A stretch of 21,185 nt of DNA from contig CABFPE010000429.1 of the NCBI GenBank assembly GCA_900660155.1, forward strand, positions 583,041 through 604,225, written 5' to 3'. Numbering within the stretch: the stretch's first letter is position 1; each line of letters begins with the position of its first letter. Both the position numbers and the translations under genes were made by a program. Shown one piece after another: positions 1 to 9,538 of this stretch. The notes beneath the pieces are model-generated. The model worked only from the letters and a program-made list of their open reading frames with translations, ran no database searches and was not told the DNA's origin. The stretch is from Hofstenia miamia. Taxonomy: Eukaryota; Xenacoelomorpha; Acoela; Hofsteniidae.

Positions 1-372
1 GAAATTGTTGGTGACTTTATTCCTTACGCCACTGCATTATTTCCCGATGGCTGGATACTAGAGCAGGACGGCGCCACACCCCATACTTCCCGACAAACTA
101 AAGATTTTTTTGCCGAAAATTCGGTACAATTTTTGCAGTGGCCACCCAATTCGCCAGACATTAATCCAGTGGAAAATGTGTGGACGATGCTTAAATCCTT
201 TGTTGAGAAGAAAAATCCCAAAACAAAAGAACTCATTTTCTGTGTTCAAGAATCTCAACATGTAATTTTGCCAGCGGTAAGAAAAAATTTGATGGGTTCT
301 ATCCCGACGCGTTTGGGCCAGTGTCTTGAAAACGAAGGAAAATTTGTGGAGAAATGGACTGGGACTGAATAG
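1..372 (+). CDS. Tc1-like DD34E transposase, C-terminal part, cut by window edge
   Basis: This is the C-terminal 123 residues of a cut-and-paste transposase of the Tc1/mariner superfamily, open from the first base of the window to a TAG at 370-372. The second catalytic aspartate is in the motif LEQDGATPHTS (residue 23). The third acidic residue is the glutamate of SPDINPVENVW (residue 58). Exactly 34 residues lie between them, which is the DD34E spacing of Tc1-like families. The DNA-binding helix-turn-helix and first aspartate would lie upstream, outside the window. The frame has no internal stop, so this copy is younger than the Tc1 relic at 6085-6775. The antisense open frames here are shadows. 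The family assignment is firm. Activity cannot be judged from a partial copy. Confidence 0.9.
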   Translation, partial: EIVGDFIPYATALFPDGWILEQDGATPHTSRQTKDFFAENSVQFLQWPPNSPDINPVENVWTMLKSFVEKKNPKTKELIFCVQESQHVILPAVRKNLMGSIPTRLGQCLENEGKFVEKWTGTE

Positions 373-445
373 GCAAGACAAAGACGCAACAGACTCATAT
401 TTTCTTATATTATTTGTTTGCTCAATGCTTAGAAAAATCTATTAT

Positions 446-475
446 TTCAGCGGCCACTTTTTTTGAACCAAGGTA
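446..475 (+). repeat. Possible 3' terminal inverted repeat of the Tc1-like element
   Basis: About 75 bases after the transposase stop, the sequence runs TTTCAGCGGCCAC, then a T run, GAACCAAGG, and a TA dinucleotide at 474-475. Read from outside, this gives TA, CCTTGGTTC, an A run, then GTGGCCGCTG. That layout and distance fit a Tc1 terminal repeat next to its TA target. The matching 5' repeat is outside the window, so the inverted pairing cannot be seen. Confidence 0.4.
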
Positions 476-3337
476 TAGCTACCCTCGCTTCTCGCGAATA
501 AGTTACTTGAGACGGATTGTGGCGAGATATCGAGGTATTACTATACTGAAGAAAAAGTAATTGTGACTTACCTGGTCTAACGTAGTGAGTATAAGAATAC
601 CTAGTACAAAGCTCAAAATAAAAATTCTTATATTTAGTTGAGATCAACACAAATAAGTTAGATACTAAACAAATAATCATATGGAAAACTACACATTAAT
701 TAAATTATGTATCGTATAAATTATTTATACAAACTCAGAATTTGAAAACTGTTAGGTCTAAAATAAATTCCAAAGTTGATGAATTCTTCCACTGATTTTG
801 TAATGAAGGTCCTTTCTGTGGGTCGCGGCCAAAATTTGTTGAAACTAAGACCGTAAATAATTATCAGTGTGAAACAAACGAATTACTGACAATCACATTT
901 GAGTTGAAAGCACTAATGGCATAAGTAGCAAGATATTCATTTTCAAATGCCCAATATTTTAAAAAAACACTGACTAAAGATCGCGAACCGCGTAGTTCCG
1001 TTTTGATTGTAAATAATTTTTTAATTCATAATCTTGAATGTTTCTAAACACTATAGTGTCTGTAAATATTCTACATATGCTAATAATTACATAATTGCAA
1101 GTGTCTGCTGCGAACAGTAGAACAAAGCTATTGAAAGATAAAACAAACTATCACAGTGTAATTCAGTTAATGTATACATTATTTATGTACAATAGCTGCA
1201 AGAAAAACAATGAAAAATGAATAGGTTATTCTTAGCATTACAATGGCAACTTAAATATTTCAAATATTTATTCAAAAATACAAGTAAATGCGCATAGTAT
1301 TTTAAAGAACTTTTGAAAAATTGTTGATTTAGCTTGTGTAACATTAACAGGTCAATAGATCCTCTTGAAATCTTATCTTGTCTCATATTTCCAGAATTTA
1401 TAAATCTATTTCTAATGCGAAATTGTTTTATCGAAAATTTCTCCTGGTAATTGTATACTTTAACTTAAAAGTGGTCATACATAAGAACTGACGAATCTCA
1501 AATATTCTTTAGCATCAATGATGATAATTTTGAAATAGTACAAATTTTATAATTGTTTCAAACATGTTTAGCCATTTTATTAAAATAACTAAAAACCAAT
1601 AAATGAATGATGATTTGAACAAAAATCAAGCCCTACTCTCCACGTACATTGAACATAAAATAGAATATATTTGTTCGAGCTGGATGTAAGTTGGATCACA
1701 TTTTTAAACAATTATTTGGGGAAATAAGATAAAATTCATCACATGCTCAATCTTTCTTTAGAGTCTTTTCAGTCTTTTTGTAAAGCAAAGCACACAAACT
1801 AAATTGTGACGTTATTTTAAATTCAAACTTAGAAGTATTTAAATAATGATGAGTATTCTATATACTTAACATGGTTGCCATTCTAAAAATTTCTCTAATT
1901 AAATATTCAAAATGGAAATACAGTAAGAAACATTGGATTAACTTAAAGAATAAAAAATTAATAATATATTTGTAAAAAGAATGTGTTAATTAGTACATGT
2001 CCAATTATCTAGAAGAAATGTAAATTACGTGAACGTAACAAATACAAATTAATTTTAGAAGAAACGAACATTTTGTCATTTTTGCGATTTTTAATGGAAA
2101 TGTCTAAGTGATAACATTTGGCAAGCTACATTGCAATGCCTGAAAATTCTTCACGTCAAACTGTCGAAGCGATTTTGAAATTACACTGCATTCGACTTAC
2201 ATTGTTTATACAAAATGGCTAAATGTATATTATTGAGATTAAAACTAAGTTTGAAATAGAGTTCACTAACATTTTAAAAAATAAACTGAATCAATTGAAA
2301 ATGAAATATTACAATTCAGGGCTGCAAGTGGGCCATGAAGTCTCACCTACCTAAAACGATTCAAAACATTTATTACTTTTCAGATATAATAAACTAAACT
2401 TTTATTCAATTCCATTTATAGCCAATAACCAAATGTCAGAATTTAAAAGTTTCGTCACAAAGCCGATTAAATGCTAAATTATTTATTGTGTATGGCACCA
2501 ATTTCAGCAGAAAAGTTAGATCAAATCTAGCTTAAATAAATCCATCATTTTGAATTATTATTGACCCCCTTCAACCTTTTTGTTTTATCAGATCCTGAAA
2601 CGCCATATATTGTAGCAACAATTATGAGGGATATATATACAATATAATTATACATACAAATTAATAATGTTTGCCATTTCCCAATGTTATGGTACATTTA
2701 ATAATGCAAAATTTGCAGTGGATTCAACATGAAGTATATGAAAAGTTACAAATATTTCTTGCAAGAAACATGTAAAAACTATTATATTACACAAATAAGT
2801 ATATATTTATTTCAACATGCAAATTTATGGTAATGCACAATCAGATTCTAAATTATAAAAAATTAAGCAGTACTCGGACGAGCTACTTTTGATATACATA
2901 AATTTAATAAAATAGCATTGAGGCAGACATTAATTTCATGTATGTCCACATATTAATGCACGCAATGATTCTGCACCAATGAGATTCTGTTATTATTACT
3001 ATAGTACTTATTGGTTTTAAAATTCTAAATCTTAAAACAAGTTTGATAAGCTGTTTTTATATATTTTACACTTTTAATAAAAACAGAAAAAAGCTGAAAA
3101 ACAATAAATTACAACTGCCGAAGACATTATCCAAAACGAATAGTCAACTTGTTGAGTGTTGCTTTATTATTAAATTCTCGAAATCACTAGTTGAAATCTT
3201 ATATTTAAAATACGTTAGGTCTGATAGTGAAGTTTAGCAACAAACAACTTTAGCTTGCTGCTATGTAGTGTATACTACTACTACGCTTAGAATTGGGCAT
3301 ATCAATGCAGAAGCAATATGCTCATTTCAAAAGTCCT
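476..3337. other. AT-rich non-coding DNA, no gene recognised
   Basis: Nearly 3 kb of very AT-rich sequence with short poly-A/T runs and small AT microsatellites (for example around 2630-2665). Open frames here (447-680 minus, 1183-1386 minus, 3043-3237 plus) are short, low in complexity and lack any family motif, so I do not call them genes. I saw no terminal repeats, no RNA gene and no transposon protein. It could be intergenic or intronic. Confidence 0.6.
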
Positions 3338-3463
3338 TCATAAGGCTAACAATGCACCTGCAAACCATCTCATCCAACCATATAATCGTACGACCACTTG
3401 GATGAGCTTCAAAAAGCACTCTACAAGGTAGTCGTTAAGCAATTTATCTTGCGAATCAATGAG
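3338..3463 (-). other. Coding-like block, possible small exon or relic
   Basis: A 41-codon open stretch on the minus strand starts right after an acceptor-like sequence (TTTAAAATATCAG then CTCATTGATTCG). It encodes a mixed-composition peptide including DSQDKLLNDYLVECFLKLI and ends at TGA. A donor-like CAG/GTGCAT lies inside it. A second minus-strand stretch near 3590-3711, behind TTATTATTTAATAG, reads VVDKLDEIEHVKMIHRC. Both look more protein-like than their surroundings, but open runs of this length occur by chance in several kilobases. I recognise no family. They could be small exons, a decayed gene or coincidence. Confidence 0.15.
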
Positions 3464-3719
3464 CTGATATTTTAAAGAGTCTTTCGAATTGAATCATTTT
3501 CAATTCATGTTAAATATTCCAGGTATTCTCTGCAAAATTAGATCCTCCCTTTGATTTCTGCTTTAATGATTACTTTCCTATCCATTATATGGGTTCTGTT
3601 TCGCATTTGAACAACACTGTAATTCTTCATTGTTCTCTATGTTCATTACATCGATGTATCATTTTGACATGTTCGATTTCATCGAGTTTGTCGACGACAA
3701 AGGTCTATTAAATAATAAT

Positions 3720-4393
3720 GCAGTGAGATGATGAAATTCGCAAAATTTTGTAACTGTAAATTCAATTTTAAAATCATGTACATTTGAATTCATTTCTGCA
3801 AATACAAATAGGGAAGGTGTATTTTGCAATAAATTTCTTCTGAATTTTCTGAATAGAACTACTTTTAAAACGGCTCATGAAGAATTAAAAAGAGAAACGT
3901 AATATAAAATAGGATTTTAGGAATACTAAATTGAGTTTCATTGATACAAAATTGATTTGAAAATTCGAATTTTTTTAATTTTGAGATACAACTGGTAAAT
4001 TTTTCAGGTGATATTGATGCAATGAAAAATGGTAAGAATGCTAAATCAAATTTGATTTAATGATAAAAACGATTTTTACTAAAACAAGTAGTTTAGCTTT
4101 TTATTAGGTTGAGTAACGGCCGTTCTAAATTAAAAACGAATAGCATATTAAATATATGCATTAAATGTAAAGTTTATAAATATTTGCATTAAAAGCTATT
4201 GTCAAAGAAATACTGCTAGATGGAATTGGATAATGAAAAACACTTAAATTCTTGATGAATGCATTGGAAATTTCAAAATGTTTTATCAAAACTAAAAAAC
4301 TCGTAGAAGTTCGAATATAAATTAAGTTCATTCAAATAAATTTAACAAAACTGTGTTAACAAATGAAAAACAGTTTTTTAACAAAAATAGTCA
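3720..4393. other. AT-rich DNA downstream of the candidate minus-strand exon
   Basis: No gene or repeat is recognised. A minus-strand AATAAA (4100-4105) lies about 290 bases past the stop of the 4394-4801 open frame and could be its polyadenylation signal. That is only suggestive in such AT-rich DNA. Confidence 0.4.
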
Positions 4394-4801
4394 CTAATCT
4401 TCATTACAAGCAAGAGTCTGAGCCAAATCTCTAAGCTTACTTAAATATAACTGTTTTCGCTGCTTGAGATTTTCTTGATATTTAGTAGCTACTATTATTA
4501 GTCGCTCTATTATGTCTATAGCCAAAACCTCCAAATGATGTGATTTCGCTAAATGGTCTGTATAATTGTCCATGAGCGTATTAAAACATTTCTTTTCCTT
4601 AGCTAGAAAAGCCAGATAACTATATTTATTCTCGGTGAGTTGTAATTTGGCTTTCTTAAAGCTTGATTGCTGAGATTGGTTTGAAACTGGTTTCTCTTTT
4701 ATAAAGTCTACATTTTCTTTTTCAACGGATGAAGACAATTCCGTTCCTAAAACTTCTTCATTCCAGCTATGGTTTTCTTCTGTAAAATTAAAAAAGGCCA
4801 T
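4394..4801 (-). CDS. Candidate terminal exon of an unidentified host gene
   Basis: A 135-codon open frame on the minus strand, much longer than expected by chance in this base composition, with balanced non-repetitive residue use. I do not recognise the protein. It begins acidic, has a serine/glutamine/lysine-rich linker (around residues 35-52), then a helical, lysine- and leucine-rich half (for example SYLAFLAKEKKCFNTLMDN and LKQRKQLYLSKLRDLAQTL) that could form a coiled coil. The stop follows ACNED. The ATG at 4801 may not be the true start. Strong acceptor-like sequences lie just before it (TTATTTTGTTTTAG) and inside it (CCTTTTTTAATTTTACAG, exon beginning at 4779), so a last exon of about 386 bases is the better model. 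No transposase or polymerase motif is present. It could also be an accessory transposon protein. Confidence 0.5.
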   Translation of the reverse strand: MAFFNFTEENHSWNEEVLGTELSSSVEKENVDFIKEKPVSNQSQQSSFKKAKLQLTENKYSYLAFLAKEKKCFNTLMDNYTDHLAKSHHLEVLAIDIIERLIIVATKYQENLKQRKQLYLSKLRDLAQTLACNED

Positions 4802-5589
4802 TGAATGCTAAAACAAAATAAGCATATAATAACATGAAACTGAATTCTACATTCAAAAAATTTTTGACATTAGTAAAAATGTATTGGATCAATTTTTTAT
4901 TCTTAACTAGAGATGAAATTAACTAATCAAAGAGAGGGTAAATGTTCACTCTCACATTCTGCTAAATCTAATTTTGGAATCTCTAAAGTTAACGCTTCTC
5001 CATAGTTACTTTATTTGAACTTGAACTTAACACTAGAGAGGTTAGACTGTATATATATAAAAAACTGTAATCCTCAAAACTTTCAGAGACGACGGACTTT
5101 GTATTTATATTAGTACAATTCATGTTAACTTTTTAAACTTAAAACTATTTGTACTAGGGATTTCCAAAACCATTCAGATGAACTCATGGAAAAATTACTT
5201 AAAGATATTCCATCCAAGTAGATTTTTACTCTAAGTTCTGGTTCCCAGATGTTAAATTTCATTGCAGCACAGATCAATCAAGTATTAAAAAAAGTAGCAC
5301 AGCTAAATTCCCGCCGAGTAATTAACAAATCATGACGACTTAAGTTATCAGCAACTGATGATTAGGCAATTAAGAACACCGAAAATATAAAGGGAAATTC
5401 TTTGAACTAGCAAAATCTAACACGACCGAGATAAATTGGACTAATTACGAAAGATCAAAGAAATTAATTCATTAGGATTTATGCGCAAAAAATTTAGCGT
5501 AAAAGCAACGGCAGTTTTTCAATCTTAAATTCTTCTAAACAAAAATGGAAATTTTTAAACCGTTTCAATGGAAAATCAGAAATTTATAT
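4802..5589. other. AT-rich DNA, no feature recognised
   Basis: If the 4394-4801 frame is a last exon, this is probably intron of the same minus-strand gene. I could not pick out an upstream exon by eye. There are no terminal repeats or transposon proteins, only short AT runs such as the one near 5050. Confidence 0.45.
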
Positions 5590-6065
5590 TGAGAATTGAA
5601 AGACACCGGTATTAATTCATTTAAATCAGACATTTAAAGAATTATGTAACTCCTCTATATTTAATCAATGTATAGTAGAAACCAAATTTCCGGATATAAT
5701 AAAAAATTCAAGTATAATATAATAAAATAGAAATACCCTTATTGCGAAAAAGTACAGGCCAATCTCAATAACGCATCTTTTTAGTAAATTGATTCGAAAA
5801 ATTATTGCACATTCAAATCAACTAATGACTTGCATCTGAGAATATCTTAACATCTAAACAATATGGTTTGCGCCAAGCATAGGACAAGTGCTCCAATTAT
5901 TTCAATCACTGAAAAATATTTCAAATAAATCCCAAAATAAATCCAGTTGTATAGCCCTCTACATTTAATCAAAGCTTTTAAATCAATGAATTTCAAAATT
6001 TTGGGGATTAATCATAAAAATTACGGATTTCAACGAAATTTAATTAAGTTATTTATGAACTATGA
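5590..6065 (+). pseudogene. Decayed LINE reverse transcriptase fragment
   Basis: Part of a non-LTR retrotransposon reverse transcriptase, broken by several stops and frame changes. In order, the readable blocks are RPISITHLFSKLIRKII (about 5757-5808, the RT block usually read as RPISL-LSK), a block resembling QYGFRxGRST (about 5861-5885, here QYGLRQA), CIALY (the position of the IALFLDL box), and NYGFQRNLIKLFMNY (about 6020-6063, the YGI-GxxLxWFxSY-like block). The order matches Jockey/CR1-type polymerases. The catalytic FADD region and everything downstream are missing, and a Tc1 relic begins almost directly after. It does not match the longer LINE at 13014-16328 closely enough to call it the same family. 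Certain to be dead. Confidence 0.7.
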
Positions 6066-6084
6066 GCAAAATTGTCATCACGAA

Positions 6085-6775
6085 TGAGTTAGAGACATAG
6101 AAGTCTCTAGAGATCAGAAAAAAGTTACTCGTTTCAATGAGACTGGATCTCTAAGGTCCTACAGTAGGTCAGATCGTCTAATTTATCTACTTTCTGTGAC
6201 ATCCTCTTTCTCATTAAGCAGTTCAATACAAAAACTATCAGAAGACATCCATTAATAGGTTTTTATCTACCACCTAAACGCCCAGCAAAGAAACCACGAC
6301 TTTACCCAAAAAATGTCAGATCGCACTTCTTTTTGCAAATGAATTCAGCACTGGACTAATGGAGATCGGCGTACAGTTATGGTTTCTGACGAAACATCAA
6401 TTATGCAATTCTCTTCCATGCTTCCCTCTTCCTCATTATCCAAATACCATATATGATAAAAAACAATGTCCCTTCGTAATGATTTGATGTGGCATTACTT
6501 CAATCAGACGAACTGGAATATAGTTAATGGCCTAAGGTACAACAATAAATGCAAAGAGAAACTTTTGTGAAGAGAGGACTAAAATTTAATGACGTTATTC
6601 TTCGTGAGAACTTTATTGGCTCATCTCCGGACCTAATCCGATTAAAAATGTCTGGAATACAATTAAAACCATCTTTGACAACTACAATGCACCATCCCTG
6701 GCTGATTTGCAATCCGTGATTCTCGACGACTGGACAAGAATGGCAATACAAAATATTAAAAACAATGATATTAGT
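6085..6775 (+). pseudogene. Tc1-like transposase relic, frameshifted
   Basis: A decayed Tc1/mariner transposase spread over all three plus-strand frames. Readable blocks in order: the N-terminal helix-turn-helix part (EIRKKVTRFNETGSLRS, near 6105-6155); the linker PKRPAKKPRLYPKNVRS (near 6274-6324), typical of Tc1 proteins; the first catalytic aspartate in RTVMVSDETS (near 6370-6400); and the C-terminal SPDL/P-K-NVWNTIK block near 6626-6670, followed by LADLQSVILDDW. The third catalytic residue has changed: the usual NPIEN reads P-I-K-N, and one base is lost just before it. The region that should carry the second aspartate (the DNAPCH block) is largely gone. It is therefore older than, and different from, the copy at 1-372. 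The antisense frame at 6524-6751 is a shadow. Confidence 0.8.
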
Positions 6776-7176
6776 ATCTTCTTAATGATATTCTGTTTAT
6801 TCATTTTATTGCTATTCAACAAAATATAAATAGCTTATTTCATATTGAAGCAATATATTGGTTTTAATGAATGTATTCATACTTTTGACCAGAATATCAC
6901 AACATCCCCAATAAACTTTTGTTTGGTTGTGCAGCCACAATACTAGGAAAAAGCGCTTTTAAATAACTGACACACTTTTGTGGTAATAACTTTGCCTCCT
7001 AGTAACAAGAAAAATAGCTGTCGAATTTGCTGATTTTGAACATGTAGACACAAAATTTTTTACGACTTATATCAAAATATAGCGATTACTATTAAATTTA
7101 AGAAATTGCATAATTAATTTTATAATAATAATTATCAATGTTCTCTGAATCATAAATCTAAAATCACAAAATCAAC
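6776..7176. other. AT-rich DNA, no feature recognised
   Basis: It may include the decayed 3' end of the Tc1 relic. I could not identify a terminal repeat, and saw no open frame of note. Confidence 0.4.
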
Positions 7177-7359
7177 GTGCATGTGACTCAAATTCAAGAG
7201 CCCAAAAACATCATTGGTCAAAAAAAGTTGGGATTTCTTAGAGAAATTTGTTGTGCGTTATCCAAGTTCAAAAGCAGCATGATGAACTACAAGCTAGAAA
7301 TGATTTTACACTTCCCATCACAATCAGCGAATACATTTTTAACAGATGCACCCTTGTAA
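7177..7359 (+). other. 60-codon open frame of uncertain status
   Basis: A plus-strand frame with reasonable residue variety (KKLGFLREICCALSKFKSS, then EMILHFPSQSANTF), ending at TAA. I recognise no family. Its interest is positional: it lies on the same strand and 185 bases upstream of the stronger coding-like region at 7545-8077, so it could be another exon or relic of the same gene. On its own it could be chance. Confidence 0.15.
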
Positions 7360-7544
7360 ATTATCTCTTGGGGAGTTTTTAATAGAAAACTGTATCATGA
7401 ATTTGGGGAGAAACCTTAACTTGCGAAATCAAACCAAGGTATTTTCAACTCTTCAAACTTACAGTATAATGAAAAATAAATCTCGTTTTCAGTGAATATT
7501 AAATATCAGGGAAGGAAATACGTAATGTTTATTTACTATTGCAG

Positions 7545-8077
7545 ATCTCACTATTCTATCTTCGTATTAAAATGGACACTTTAAATGGCCATAAATCAGA
7601 AGATTTGTTCTGGGAACTCAAAAGTGTTTTTACTAAATTAATTCATTTTTACCGAATGGGTGGTGACCAGAAAGATGGCTGAAAATGTGGCCAGCACTTG
7701 TTTTCGAGACATTAAGTTATCAAATAATAACTTTTGCAACTGAATATAAACAAATTCTTCAAAAGAGATTTCTCATTCATGTGAACGAATAATTACTTGC
7801 ACAGAAAGACCCCTCTATTGTTTTAAAAATGCAAATAATTTACATCAACAATGTACAATGCACAAGTCCAATATGCAATCGTCGATGACGTGTTAAGCCA
7901 TGTCGTGAATGATACAAATAACACGACCATTTATGCGTTGATACGAAAAACTTCGAACCTGAGCTTTTAGACGCTGAAACTGATAAATTGAAACAAATTG
8001 ATTTGATTGAATCAAAAAACATTGCACTGTATGGTAGGCAACTGTTTATTTCGACACTGAGACTTTCTCAAAATTGA
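7545..8077 (+). pseudogene. Decayed (or intron-split) protein-coding region, family unknown
   Basis: Four consecutive coding-like blocks on the plus strand alternate between two frames and together span more than 500 bases. Block 1 (7545-7682) starts exactly after an acceptor-like TTTACTATTGCAG and contains DTLNGHKSEDLFWELKSVF. Block 2 (7682-7860) contains MWPALVFETLSYQIITFATE and, past one TAA, LLAQKDPSIVLKMQIIYINN. Block 3 (7851-7970) contains YAIVDDVLSHVVNDTNNTT and IYALIRKTSNLS. Block 4 (7964-8077) continues with LLDAETDKLKQIDLIESKN and IALYGRQLF. Each block picks up where the last stops, which is how a frameshifted coding sequence looks. The peptide is helical and leucine-rich, like part of a large HEAT-type or other helical protein, but I cannot name it. 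Real introns could explain some breaks, but the single-base frame change near 7964 favours decay. The antisense frame 7840-8022 is a shadow. Confidence 0.4.
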
Positions 8078-8475
8078 AGCAAGTTTTGTTGATTAAGCAA
8101 AAAAAACATTGAACTTGAGTGTCTCTAAAACATCTATGAAATTGAAACTACTTGTAAACATCGGTTCACATGAATATAGTTTAAAAACCGCAACATCTTT
8201 CAAAAAATATTTTGCGAGAAATGCCGGATTTTCCGCATAACTACATTATTGAGAAGTCATGTTTACATCAAATATGCCGTAGCTGTTTCAATATAAGTAT
8301 AATATTGTGCTCAGATTTATGATATGCATCTGGTTTCGATTTAAATGATCGTCAATACAAAATTTGTGGTAATATAATTTAGAATGGATTACATTCAGGT
8401 TTTCATTTGCATTCACAAATACAGTTCTTTATGATTTTTAACCTTTCAATCTTGGGTTTTTTCTTTATCATTGCA

Positions 8476-9217
8476 GGTCGAACAATTTCCATGTTGTAAA
8501 ATGTGGCAAATTAATCATCAACGTTTTCATTGAAGAGAAAACCTTGTTCTAAGCCCCTCACCATCAGCCAGAACCGAATCCTGCACAGCACATTTAAATC
8601 ATTGCTATTTATATATATATATGCCCATTCTTAAGATTCTTGCTAAGCAATTTTTATTTTTCAATATGCTACAGTTGAGTAGTTTATAAAATTAATGATT
8701 AGTTAAGCAAGCAGTTTTGGTGGTAAAACCGATTTTCGCAAAGGTAGCTTCTTGCAAAAACAAGTGTGTTACGCAATGGTGCCTTTGATTGCAGAACTAA
8801 TATATACAGCCTGTAAACGACTTGCGAATCTGGAAATAGAACTCAAAATTGCTTACGTTGTTTCTGGAAGTGGAATGCTTTTTCACTTTTAGGAGACTTC
8901 AACAATTTTTTGAGCCTATTGTTTTCTCAACTTGTTCATTTGAAGCCCAACATAAATGGTGAACTGAACAATGTTCTACAGAAAAACGTCGTCTTCAGTG
9001 CTTACAACCAGGAAATTTGCTAATTATAACGGAACATGGCAAAATTGTTTCAGGACATATTTCTTTATGCATGTTAGTTTCATATTAGCTCTACTTGCTT
9101 CAATGTAAATTTGGCTAATACTGTTGCTGCGGGAGATAATATTTATCCTCCTCGAAATACTCCCGGAGATTCTTCACTGATTACACTTAATGTGAAAATA
9201 TTTATGATCTTAAAATA
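8476..9217 (+). other. Possible further exons or relics of the same unknown gene
   Basis: Three more protein-like stretches follow on the same strand. After TTTATCATTGCAG (8464-8476) one frame reads HVVKCGKLIINVFIEEKTLF. After TTTTTCACTTTTAG (ending about 8892) a frame reads RRLQQFFEPIVFSTCSFEAQ and, beyond one TGA, TEQCSTEKRRLQCLQPGNLL. From about 9080 to 9217 a 46-codon open stretch contains NTVAAGDNIYPPRNTPGDSS. Two of the three begin at acceptor-like sites. I recognise none of them. The intervening sequence holds only an (AT)n run at 8610-8622. Treat as a hypothesis that a multi-exon gene, intact or decayed, runs from about 7545 to 9217. Confidence 0.2.
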
Positions 9218-9538
9218 ATAGGTGTTCACTCGATGTTTGTGTTGACGGAAACTATTATCTATCGAGTATGTTATCTATTTGCATTATTGGAAGCTCTATT
9301 TGACGTAAATTGATATAATTAATATATAATTAAATCTTAGATTCCTTTTCTCTAGCCTTCTTCTATGGAAAACTTCGCAAAATTCGATTTAATTCGAATA
9401 TTTAAACTAACATATATAATATACGTTCTTCATAAATTTTGCAATGTTTATTAAATAAATACGTTAAGCAATGATAATTTAATCCTAAATAATTAATAAT
9501 TTATATTATCTCTTGGTGTGTTTCGAAGTTAAGTAAAT
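9218..9538. other. AT-rich DNA, no feature recognised
   Basis: Highly AT-rich with short runs such as ATATATAATATAC. It lies between the coding-like blocks and the repeat cluster. Nothing supportable was seen. Confidence 0.4.

Noticed and set aside
24-381. Two minus-strand open frames (24-236 and 58-381) opposite the Tc1 transposase
   Set aside because: They are antisense shadows of a clear DD34E transposase frame and carry no motif.
2620-2670. AT microsatellite-like stretch
   Set aside because: Too short and irregular to be more than local AT richness, as with the runs near 5050 and 8610.
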